64,000 nt of DNA. It comes from Acidobacteriota bacterium. GTDB taxonomy: Bacteria; Acidobacteriota; Thermoanaerobaculia; Multivoradales; Multivoraceae. A model generated the notes under the pieces. The model did not search any database. It saw nothing but the letters and a program-made list of their open reading frames with translations, and was not told the DNA's origin. The translations under genes and the position numbers were made by a program. Below, piece by piece: positions 49,136 through 56,588 of this stretch. Where the stretch lies: NCBI GenBank assembly GCA_003388555.1, contig QQVD01000025.1, positions 62,001 to 126,000 on the forward strand, given 5' to 3'. Position 1 is the first letter of the stretch, and every line of letters starts with the position of its first letter.

Positions 49136-49377
49136 TCGGCCTCGACCACGCCGGGCCTGCACTGTGCCGCAACGTCCCCGCCAGACGCCTCCCGCGGTTG
49201 AAACGGCTCCTCCACGGTATCGGGGCGGAGGCCGGGTCCGAGGAGTAGACACATTCTTGACGCAGTTGCGGCGCTCCTCCCAGGAATCCGTGGCCACGGC
49301 CTCGACTGATCCGGGAACCCCCGCCGATGAGGCCGAGTCTCCTTCGCTGTGCAATGACCCACTGATGGAGGTGCCAG

Positions 49378-50406
49378 ATGAAGGGATCGACGGCGCGAAT
49401 CTCGATGGCTGGGCTGGTGCTCGTTGCGGCAGTTGCGGCAGGAGCGGTAGGAGCGGTAGGAGCGGCACACGGCTACCCGATCTCTCCACGCACGCTCTGG
49501 GAGCAGGCGGCCGAGGCGGAGTTGATTGTCGTCGCCGACGTCGTCGCGATCCATGAGCTCGCCACCGACGAGAACGAGTGGAACGACGCCGCGGCGGTCC
49601 TGGACCTTAGGGAGATCTGGAAGGGATCGGCCGCCTCGATCATCGAGGTCGTCTACCCTCAGGGTCTGCTCTGCCCCGCGCCGCCGCGCTTCGTCGTCGG
49701 CGAGCGCGTGCTCGCCTTCCTCGGGCGGGACCAGGCTGAGGCCTGGTATGCCGTCGGGCTCTCCTACGGCACTCTCTACCCCGACGACGCCGAGCTAGCA
49801 GACTTTCGCGCGGCGACGGAGTCGGCTCTCGAGCTGCAAGCGGTCAGGCAGGGCCTCAGCGCGAGACGGCAACGCGACCTGCGCATAGAGTGGCTGGTGG
49901 AAGCAGCTTCGCGGCCCGGCACGCGCTGGCACGGCCTCTACGAACTGCACCCGCAGAGTGACGGCCTGCACTCCTACTACGATCGGAGCCGGCCGCGACT
50001 GGCGGGGCGGCCGGCTCTTCGGGCCGAACAGCTGCAACGGATCGCCCGCGGCTTCACGCATCAACCACCGCTGGATCGCACCCTACCGATGGCCTTGGGG
50101 GTGCTCGATTCCTTGACCAGTCCGAAGGTCGATCAGGCCGCCGCCGCCGCAATCGCGACTCTCGTCGCTCGCGAGCAGGCGCCTTACTGGATTCGCGATG
50201 CCCTGATGCTCCTCCTCCGCCGCCTCGGCGACGAGGACCCGGCAGCACGCATCGCAGTCCTGGGCGAGCTCCACGACCGGGTCGAAACCGAGACTCTGCG
50301 CGGCCTCTGGCGCCAGATCACCGCCCAGTATCGGCTCGGCGAAGTCGAACCGCTGGCCGATCGCGAGCCTCGAGTGGGTGGCGTCGGCTCCGACACTCCG
50401 AGCTGA
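49378..50406 (+). CDS. Exported protein of unknown function, repeat in signal peptide
   Basis: 342 residues. The signal peptide core is coded by five 9-base repeats (49423-49467) giving VAAVAAGAVGAVGAA. The mature part opens with SPRTLWEQAAEAELIVVADV and VGERVLAFLGRD, which looks like a folded globular domain of ~110 residues. A helical C-terminal half (AIATLVAREQAPYWIRDALM...LLRRLGDEDPAARIAVLGEL) resembles HEAT-type repeats. No catalytic motif was recognised. The ATG at 49378 follows GGAGGTG at good spacing. Confidence 0.65.
   Translation: MKGSTARISMAGLVLVAAVAAGAVGAVGAAHGYPISPRTLWEQAAEAELIVVADVVAIHELATDENEWNDAAAVLDLREIWKGSAASIIEVVYPQGLLCPAPPRFVVGERVLAFLGRDQAEAWYAVGLSYGTLYPDDAELADFRAATESALELQAVRQGLSARRQRDLRIEWLVEAASRPGTRWHGLYELHPQSDGLHSYYDRSRPRLAGRPALRAEQLQRIARGFTHQPPLDRTLPMALGVLDSLTSPKVDQAAAAAIATLVAREQAPYWIRDALMLLLRRLGDEDPAARIAVLGELHDRVETETLRGLWRQITAQYRLGEVEPLADREPRVGGVGSDTPS
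49423..49467 (+). repeat. 9-bp tandem repeat within a signal peptide
   Basis: GTTGCGGCA x2, GGAGCGGTA x2, GGAGCGGCA: five 9-mers in frame. Each unit adds or removes three small hydrophobic residues, so copy-number change would alter signal-peptide length without shifting the frame. Confidence 0.7.
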
Positions 50407-50469
50407 AGCCTCCGCGGCGGGAGCGCCTCGAGCCCGGGAGAGCTCGAGGCGGCCGCCGGTCCGCGCTCG

Positions 50470-51117
50470 TTACTCCAGCACCGCGGCGCGCACCTCCTCG
50501 AGCTGCTTGTTGTGGCGCAGGTTGTGGGCCCCGAGCAGGGCGACCCAGTCGTGGCCGTCGAGCCGCACGCCGATGGGTCCCGTCGCCGCCACGGAGTGCA
50601 GGTCTGCGTCGGTGGCGAGCACCCACTGCACCGTCTCGGCGCGGGCCTGCATCAGCCGGCGCAGCGCCTCGTCGCGACCGAGAGTGCCCTGCGGCTGGAT
50701 CGGCTCCGGCGCCTGGAACTTGCGGCTGCGATCGGCGCCCAGCTCCACCAACTGGTCGAGCGACGTGCGCTCGAAGGTCCGCCAGTCGGGCGCGGGACCC
50801 TCGGCGAGCAGGCTCTCGACGCGGCCGCGAATCGCCGCCTCGGCCAGCACCAGGTGCTCGACGACGTCGCCAATCGACCAGGCGTCGGCCGACGGCTTGC
50901 GGCGCCAGGTCGCTTCGTCGACGTCGGCGGTGAGGGCCAGGGTGCGCGCATGGGTCTCGCTCAGCAGCTGCACCAGGGCGGTGCGCTCGGCCTGCGTCAA
51001 CCGGGCATCCTGGGTGTCGGCGGCGAAGCCGGCTGGCACGGCAGAGATCGTCACGAAGAGCAGCACCGCGACCGAGCGTCGCAGTGTGGAGCGGGGATGG
51101 GACGGATGGCGTGGCAC
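50470..51117 (-). CDS. Exported DinB-like protein
   Basis: 215 residues. A DinB four-helix bundle with the three histidines of the metal site visible: DVVEHLVLAE (first) and GAHNLRHNKQLEEV (second and third). DinB members include thiol transferases and metal-dependent hydrolases; the exact reaction is unknown. A signal peptide (LRRSVAVLLFVTISAVPAGFA) is present when the GTG at 51117 is used, and that codon sits behind GGAGG at five bases. The frame is open further upstream to 51261 but without a ribosome site. Confidence 0.78.
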   Translation of the reverse strand: MPRHPSHPRSTLRRSVAVLLFVTISAVPAGFAADTQDARLTQAERTALVQLLSETHARTLALTADVDEATWRRKPSADAWSIGDVVEHLVLAEAAIRGRVESLLAEGPAPDWRTFERTSLDQLVELGADRSRKFQAPEPIQPQGTLGRDEALRRLMQARAETVQWVLATDADLHSVAATGPIGVRLDGHDWVALLGAHNLRHNKQLEEVRAAVLE

Positions 51118-51322
51118 GGGTCCTCCAGTCGCCCTCGGCAGGGCGGTGTTTGTCAGCGGACCCAGCCGGTCGCACGACCGCTCGCATCGGTCCGCTCTGG
51201 CACCACCACGAACGAGGGGCCGCGGAAGATACGGCGAGCGCCTCGAGAACCCTTCCTTCAACGTATCCTCCCTGCCTCGTCGTTCGTAACAACCTCAGAG
51301 CCGGAAGCCGGCGAGCTCACCG

Positions 51323-52324
51323 ATGGCCCCTCACGACCCGACCCGAGCCGATCCGACCCCGCCACCGACGGTCGGCGAGCGCGACCCTGGACACCCGGCC
51401 GCGCCGTACCGCGATCCGGACACGGCCCAGGCCCGCTTCCTCATCGAGATCGCCGACCTGCGGCCGCGCCTGCTCCGCTACTGCAGCCGCATGCTCGGCT
51501 CGGCGCTCGACGGCGAGGACGTGGTGCAGGACACTCTCGCCGCGGCCTTCTTCCGCCTCGACACTCTCGATGGCAGCCAGGCCCTGGCGCCGCTGCTCTA
51601 CCGCATCGCGCACAACCGCTGCATCGACCTGCTGCGGCGCCGCCGGTTCCAGGGCGAGGCGACGACCGAAGACCGCATCGACGACGGTTCTCCGGAGCAC
51701 GACAGCATAGCGTCGGGCGAGGCGGCTCGCGCCCTCGAGCTCCTGGTGACCCTGCTGCCGCCGCGCGAGCGCTCGTGCGTGGTGCTCAAGGAGGTGCTCG
51801 AGCTGTCGCTCGAAGAGATCGCCGAGATCACCGGCTCCTCCACCGGATCGGTCAAGGCCGCTCTGCACCGCGGACGCGAGAAGCTCGCTGCGCTGCAGCG
51901 CGAATCCGCGGCGACACCCAGGGTGCGGGCGCTAGAGACCGATCCCGAGGCCGTCGCGCTGCTGCGCGAGTACGTCGACAGCTTCAATCGGCGCGACTGG
52001 GAGGGCCTCGCGGAGCTGCTGCAGGAGGACGTGCGCCTCGACGTCGTCGGCGTGCTCGAGGACGGCACCCGGCAGGTGATCCTCGACCGCTACGTCGTCA
52101 ACTACTCGCGGCTCGACGGCGCGTGGCGGCTCACGCTCGGCGCGGTCGACGGCGAGGTCGTCCTGCTGTGCATGCGACGCGAAGGCGGGGATGACTCTGA
52201 TGACGAGGAGCGCGTCGCCTGGCCGATCCGCGTGCGCCTCGAGGGCGGCCGCGTCGCCCAGCTGCGCGACTACGTGCTGCAGCATCCGCTCGAGGGCGCT
52301 CGACAGGTCGAGATCGACGTCTGA
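51323..52324 (+). CDS. ECF sigma factor with C-terminal SnoaL-like domain
   Basis: 333 residues. Region 2 covers ~residues 40-110 (LRPRLLRYCSRMLGSALDGE, DVVQDTLAAAFFRLDTL, YRIAHNRCIDLLRRRR). Region 4 is at ~135-190 (LLVTLLPPRERSCVVLKEVL, SLEEIAEITGSSTGSVKAAL). Residues ~200-330 form an NTF2/SnoaL-like fold (VALLREYVDSFNRRDWEGLA, LLQEDVRLDVVGVLEDGT), as in the ECF41/56 branches, where this domain is a built-in regulator of activity. No anti-sigma factor is adjacent. The divergent DinB-like gene begins 205 bases away and could be its target, since such sigma factors often control neighbours (inference). Confidence 0.88.
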   Translation: MAPHDPTRADPTPPPTVGERDPGHPAAPYRDPDTAQARFLIEIADLRPRLLRYCSRMLGSALDGEDVVQDTLAAAFFRLDTLDGSQALAPLLYRIAHNRCIDLLRRRRFQGEATTEDRIDDGSPEHDSIASGEAARALELLVTLLPPRERSCVVLKEVLELSLEEIAEITGSSTGSVKAALHRGREKLAALQRESAATPRVRALETDPEAVALLREYVDSFNRRDWEGLAELLQEDVRLDVVGVLEDGTRQVILDRYVVNYSRLDGAWRLTLGAVDGEVVLLCMRREGGDDSDDEERVAWPIRVRLEGGRVAQLRDYVLQHPLEGARQVEIDV

Positions 52325-52445
52325 GCCGCGACGTCCGGGCGGCGGCGTCCGAGCTGCGACGTCACGGCCCACGGCGCGTAGGATGGAGCGAACCGCTGCC
52401 CGAGTGCCGCTGATCACTGCACCGCGCCACGCGACCGGAGACCCC

Positions 52446-52895
52446 ATGCCGCAGGAGATCCCGCAGAGCGCCCGCGACGCCGCCCGCGAAGGCCGCAAGA
52501 TCGAGGCGATCAAGATCGTGCGCCGCGAGCTGGGGGTCGATCTGGCGCAGGCGAAGGAGGCGGTGGACTCCTTCCTCGCCGCGACCTCGCACGAACTGGA
52601 CGCCGGCACCGGCAGATCGCGGCTCGGGCAGGTCGACACGCGGATGCCGCAGGCCGCGCTCGACGCCCTCCAGCGGGGCGAGAAGATCGAGGCGATCAAG
52701 ATCGCCCGCCAGCACTTCGGCATCGGCCTCAAGGAGGCCAAGGAGGCGGTGGAGCGTCTGGGCTCCTCCCCGCGGCCGGAGGGTCCGACCCCGGACGGTG
52801 GGAGACGTCGAGACGACACGGTCAGGTCGGGATGCGGGGCCTACGTCGCGCTGGCCGTGGTGAGTGGGACCCTGGTGCTGCACCTGCTGCTCTGA
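52446..52895 (+). CDS. Duplicated ribosomal L7/L12-like domain with membrane tail
   Basis: 149 residues. Two copies of the L7/L12 C-terminal core: GRKIEAIKIVRRELGVDLAQ then AKEAVDSF (residues ~17-45), and GEKIEAIKIARQHFGIGLKE then AKEAVERL (~77-105). A hydrophilic linker and one C-terminal transmembrane helix (CGAYVALAVVSGTLVLHLLL) follow. It is not the ribosomal stalk protein, which is ~120 residues, Ala-rich and soluble. The L12 fold binds translation GTPases, so a membrane-held interaction with such factors is conceivable (inference). It stands alone after the sigma-factor gene. Confidence 0.78.
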   Translation: MPQEIPQSARDAAREGRKIEAIKIVRRELGVDLAQAKEAVDSFLAATSHELDAGTGRSRLGQVDTRMPQAALDALQRGEKIEAIKIARQHFGIGLKEAKEAVERLGSSPRPEGPTPDGGRRRDDTVRSGCGAYVALAVVSGTLVLHLLL

Positions 52896-53358
52896 GCCGC
52901 CTTGCGTCGACTTCCGAGGCGTCGAGTCTCTCCTCCCGGCAGTCGCAAGAGGCATCTCGGATCTCGCCTTCGAGAAGGCCGGGGCTGCGCTCTTCGGATT
53001 CGATCTAGCTGGCAGAGCCGGCCGCAGGGCGCGCCGCTCTCGAGATCACGATGACCTCCCCGGAAGGGACTCGCGCCAAGAGCCGAGAGCTGGGGTCTGG
53101 GGTCTGGGGTCTGGGGTCTGGGTTCTGAAGTCTCGGCCTTCCGAAGGCTCGCCGTACTCCTCACTCCACCGTCCTGACGGAACGACACGCAGGACCGACG
53201 CATCGCCGAGTCCCACAGACCCCAACGACCAGCACGCTCTTCGGGTCGAATGACGAGTTCTCGTCATGTCTCTCCGGCGCCGGACGCGTTCTGATCCGAG
53301 GGCTGCTTCGACCTCCCCTCCACGGCGCTGGGAGGTTGAGGCCTCCAAGGGAGGAACG
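52896..53358. other. Intergenic stretch with a 7-bp tandem repeat
   Basis: 463 bases before a secreted-protein gene. A tandem array of GGGTCTG lies at 53091-53127; otherwise nothing is recognisable except the GGGAGG ribosome site at the end. Confidence 0.55.
53091..53127. repeat. 7-bp tandem repeat (GGGTCTG)n
   Basis: Four perfect copies of GGGTCTG and a fifth, GGTTCTG, in non-coding DNA about 230 bases before the gene at 53359. Such arrays expand and contract by slippage. Confidence 0.85.
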
Positions 53359-54198
53359 ATGCATCGAAAGAGAAGACGACTGGGGCGAATCGGGCTCACG
53401 ACACTGTCGTTGACTCTCGCGTGCGCGACCATGATCTCGGCGCAGATGAGGCCGGCACCCCTCTATTCGGGCGACCTCAACCTCAGAGGCCCCAATCGTG
53501 ACTCCACGCTCGCTGTCATTTTCGAGGAAGTCGGCCCGGTGAACCGGGTCGTCGTCACCGACTACTTCAACGCCAATCAGATCTGGCGCGGGTACGAGAA
53601 CAACGTCGTACGCTGTCGGGTCTTCTTCGACGGCGTGCCCTCTCCGGGCACCGTGGTCCGCCTGCCGCCCTATCAGCACGAGCCCGCGGAGTGGCGCTAC
53701 TGCACGGGCTTGGGACAGATCGCGATCTATGTCGAGAGCGACGTTCCGGGAATCGTCGGCAGCGCCTATGTGTGCAGCGAGGGCAACATGGCCAGCACGC
53801 CGTGTTGCGGCCTCCTGCCGGGAGGCTGCGACCAGCCCCAGCCGACGAGCCGCGGCTGCGACCTGACCGGCGTGTGGAAGAACAACGTCAACATCACCAC
53901 AGAATGGAGCTTCGTCCGGACTGTGAGCAGGGAACGGCAGGCCGCGGCCGGCCTGGTCCCGGGAGAGCGCTACCGAGCCCGCGAGCGCGGGGGTTGCGGC
54001 GCTGAGGGCAGCCTCCTCTACGTTCCAGAGAGTCGCTCGATGCAGCTGAAATGGTCCTGCGATCGAGGGTACTCCGGCACCTACTCGTGGACCCTCGACG
54101 AGGGTCGCTGCGATCGCGCCACGGGTGAGGTGATCCACTCCGGACCGCGAGCCAAGGGGCAACGGTTCCGTTCCGTGCTCATCAAGCAGGTGAACTGA
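53359..54198 (+). CDS. Secreted Cys-rich protein of unknown function
   Basis: 279 residues from the ATG at 53359 (GGGAGG seven bases upstream). The signal peptide is IGLTTLSLTLACATMISAQ. The middle reads AVIFEEVGPVNRVVVTDYFN and IWRGYENNVVRCRVFFDG, and the second half has regularly spaced Cys residues (STPCCGLLPGGCDQ, ERGGCGAEGSLLYVPESRSM). A lipocalin-like or beta-sandwich fold is possible from the alternating pattern (GTYSWTLDEG). No family was recognised. A longer start at 53266 is rejected because it hides the signal peptide. The next two genes follow closely on the same strand. Confidence 0.65.
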   Translation: MHRKRRRLGRIGLTTLSLTLACATMISAQMRPAPLYSGDLNLRGPNRDSTLAVIFEEVGPVNRVVVTDYFNANQIWRGYENNVVRCRVFFDGVPSPGTVVRLPPYQHEPAEWRYCTGLGQIAIYVESDVPGIVGSAYVCSEGNMASTPCCGLLPGGCDQPQPTSRGCDLTGVWKNNVNITTEWSFVRTVSRERQAAAGLVPGERYRARERGGCGAEGSLLYVPESRSMQLKWSCDRGYSGTYSWTLDEGRCDRATGEVIHSGPRAKGQRFRSVLIKQVN

Positions 54199-54219
54199 GC
54201 TGGGAGTGCGCTACAGAAC

Positions 54220-54786
54220 GTGAACGGCCACGGCGAGAAGACGACCCGCGAGGCGGATCCCTGGTCCTCGAGATCGATGCTGGGCTGCGCCGGCCTGCTC
54301 GCACTCGTGCTGGTGCTCCTGATCGCCTTCCCCGATGCGCGGGGCCCCGAGGAAGTCGCGGGGCACGCGCTGGCGGCCAGTCGCGCGGTTTCCGAGCGAC
54401 CGCCCCCTCTCGTCGCCGGTGCCTGGCACGGCACCGCGACCCAGAGTCCACTCGAACCAGCGATCTGGCTCGATGGCGCGCGACCATCCGGAGTTCGACT
54501 CGAGATCGCGCTCCACCTCCCCGCGGCCGGCTCACGAGCCGACCTCGAGATCTGTGTTTCAGATCATGATCAGGACCCAGCCTCCGACAAGCCCTGCTGG
54601 ACGACCGAGGCGACCATCGCGCTGCGAGCGGATCGTCGGGAGCTCTTGCTCGGGGAGGGAGAACGCTGGATCCTGAGGCGATCCGGCGAGACCGGCAGAC
54701 CGGCGCTCGTTCTCAGTGCCTTCTCCAGCGAGGTTCCGCTTCTCGGCGGCAGGGACCTCTCGGTGACTCTCCGGAGAGCGCCTTGA
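54220..54786 (+). CDS. Membrane-anchored protein of unknown function
   Basis: 188 residues starting at GTG. A transmembrane or signal segment sits at ~19-40 (MLGCAGLLALVLVLLIAFPD), followed by a beta-rich outer domain (GVRLEIALHLPAAGSRADLE, CVSDHDQDPASDKPCW with a likely disulfide). No homologous family was recognised. It begins 21 bases after the gene at 53359 and ends overlapping the next gene as TTGA, so the three probably form one operon. Confidence 0.62.
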   Translation: MNGHGEKTTREADPWSSRSMLGCAGLLALVLVLLIAFPDARGPEEVAGHALAASRAVSERPPPLVAGAWHGTATQSPLEPAIWLDGARPSGVRLEIALHLPAAGSRADLEICVSDHDQDPASDKPCWTTEATIALRADRRELLLGEGERWILRRSGETGRPALVLSAFSSEVPLLGGRDLSVTLRRAP

Positions 54787-55337
54787 GCTTCTCGAGGACA
54801 TCGGCGGTCTCCGACCTGCTCGTACCGTGCCTGCTTCTGTCCGCGCTCGCCACCTGCGCCGGGGATACGGGAGCATCCGCGCACGCCTCGCTGCGCGAGC
54901 TCGACTTGGAGAGATGCCGTGAGCTGCCGACTGCACCAACCGAATCGGACGACACGGCTCCGCCGCACGTCTTCGGCCTCGAAGGGGACCGAGAGGTCTT
55001 GCAGTTCTTTCGCGATCACCGAGTCGCCGTTTCCGCGTTCACCAGGCCTCTCGAGCGCGCCGGGGACTCCTGGACGATCGCGTTGGAGTACCCCTCCTAC
55101 AACCATGGCGGAGAAGACGGTTCCGACGTTCTCTACTCCCACGTTGTCCCTCTGCTCGCCAGCGATGAACGCGTCGAGCTGCTCGAACAGCTCGATCCAC
55201 GACGCGTCCTTCTGGTTCTCCAGATCGCGGAGGGAAGCCCCCTCGGCTATCGGTGGGTCGGCTGCGCGCCGCGCGAGGCGGACGGCCCGGCCATCGACTG
55301 GTTCGCCGAGCGCAGACAGCTGCTGTTCGCCGGGTGA
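54783..55337 (+). CDS. Exported protein of unknown function
   Basis: 184 residues starting at TTG inside the stop codon of the preceding gene (TTGA). A signal-like segment LLVPCLLLSALATCAG suggests a lipoprotein (LATC at residues ~22-25). The rest is a compact acidic domain (RCRELPTAPTESDD, FGLEGDREVLQFFRDH, LDPRRVLLVLQIAEGS) without a recognisable family. Translational coupling implies that it works with, or is needed in proportion to, the upstream membrane protein. Confidence 0.62.
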   Translation: MSFSRTSAVSDLLVPCLLLSALATCAGDTGASAHASLRELDLERCRELPTAPTESDDTAPPHVFGLEGDREVLQFFRDHRVAVSAFTRPLERAGDSWTIALEYPSYNHGGEDGSDVLYSHVVPLLASDERVELLEQLDPRRVLLVLQIAEGSPLGYRWVGCAPREADGPAIDWFAERRQLLFAG

Positions 55338-55946
55338 TGGCGAGAGTACTGACCTGCTTCCCTACTCCAGCACGAACCGGCCTGGCCCGGTGACCTCGCA
55401 CGAGTGGGTCGCCGACGCCGCGCCGTAGAGAGAGCCCAGCGCGACGACCCCAGGGACCGGCCGGCAGCCGCAAGCAGCACACCGTCTCGCAGCCACAGGA
55501 CTGGGTCGAGGTGGGGGAGAGCGCGGCACGAGGAGAGACCCGCCCGCCCGCGCCGACGACTAGGGCCCAGCACGCCGACGGCACCCCGAAGAAGTCTGTC
55601 GCGTCGAGCTGGACCTCGTGTGCGGCAAGCACCGTCTCCGGCACCGCCGCGCTGCTCGGCACCTCGATATCCACCTGCTGGACGAGGCCCGCACCGTGCG
55701 CCAGAACGCGACGGCCGGCAGGAAGTCCCACGACGATGACATAACCCTTCGGCCGAGACGCGGTTGCCGTATTCACCGAGCGCGCGATCGCCGACGATAC
55801 GTTGCGCCCGGAATCTCGACGTGCGCGCTCCCGAGACGATCCATGCACTTCCGAGCACGCCGTCGCCCTCTCTTCTCGGCTCGCTCTAGAATGACGGCGC
55901 ACCCCACCGTTTCGCTACTCCGCATGCCGGAGACTCAGGAGGCACC
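55338..55946. other. 608-base stretch with a possible decayed gene
   Basis: Apart from the possible frameshifted minus-strand gene at 55362-55776, nothing is recognisable. A GGAGG ribosome site for the next gene lies at its right end. Confidence 0.5.
55362..55776 (-). pseudogene. Possible frameshifted small protein gene
   Basis: Read on the minus strand from GTG 55776, one frame encodes a hydrophobic, protein-like sequence (GYVIVVGLPAGRRVLAHGAG, VQLDATDFFGVPSACWALVV). After about 55445-55470 a different frame continues as VVALGSLYGAASATHSCEVT then GPGRFVLE and stops at 55362. Joining them needs one frame change around a GGGG run. Either a pseudogene or a sequence error in a ~135-residue protein; the family is unknown, and chance frames in GC-rich DNA cannot be excluded. 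Confidence 0.35.
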
Positions 55947-56405
55947 ATGCCCGTCACGACCACGATCCTTCTCTCCGCCTCGCTCCTCGCCCTGCCGACC
56001 GCGGTCACCGCCAACACGGCCGACGCCGCCTCCGACGATCACGCCGCGGTACGCGCCGCGGTGCTCGACTACGTCGAAGGCATCTACGAGGTGACGCCGG
56101 AGCGCATCGAGCGCAGCGTGCACCCCGAGCTGGCCAAGGTCGGCTGGGGGCGCGACGCCGAGGGCAACTACAACGAGAGCCCGATGACCCAGCAGCAGCT
56201 GGTCGACCTCGCCGGGAGCTACAACAAGGACGGCAGGATCCCCGCCGACGCACCGAAGGAGATCGAGGTCTACGACGTGCTCGACAAGACCGCCAGCGTC
56301 AAGCTCACCGCGGCGTGGGGCATCGACTACATGCACCTGGTCAAGCTCGACGGCAGGTGGATGATCCGCAACGTGATCTGGCAGAGCCACCCGCCGCAGG
56401 AGTGA
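55947..56405 (+). CDS. Exported lumazine-binding/NTF2-like protein
   Basis: 152 residues. The signal peptide is TTTILLSASLLALPTAVTA. The mature domain (AVRAAVLDYVEGIYEVTPER, SVHPELAKVGW, DYMHLVKLDGRWMIRNVIW) matches the 'putative lumazine-binding' NTF2-like family (PF12893), a small cone-shaped fold that binds ligands. The function is unassigned. GGAGG lies seven bases before the ATG. It stands alone. Confidence 0.8.
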   Translation: MPVTTTILLSASLLALPTAVTANTADAASDDHAAVRAAVLDYVEGIYEVTPERIERSVHPELAKVGWGRDAEGNYNESPMTQQQLVDLAGSYNKDGRIPADAPKEIEVYDVLDKTASVKLTAAWGIDYMHLVKLDGRWMIRNVIWQSHPPQE

Positions 56406-56588
56406 CCTGACGCCGGCCACACCACCGGCACTGTCGATCCTCGACGGCGGGTCGAGCCCGCGGCGCTGAGTCGGGGGTCTGGTTGTCGACCAGGCCGTGC
56501 TGCGGACGCTCGTTCCGGCAGCACGGGCGTCGCACCGACCCCTCTCGAGGATCGCCCCGAATCCTCGGGCGCGTCGCCCGCTAGACTC

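Noticed and set aside
49423-49467. Frame-switching phase-variable repeat
   Set aside because: Nine-base units keep the frame, so this cannot act as an on/off switch; only length tuning is suggested.
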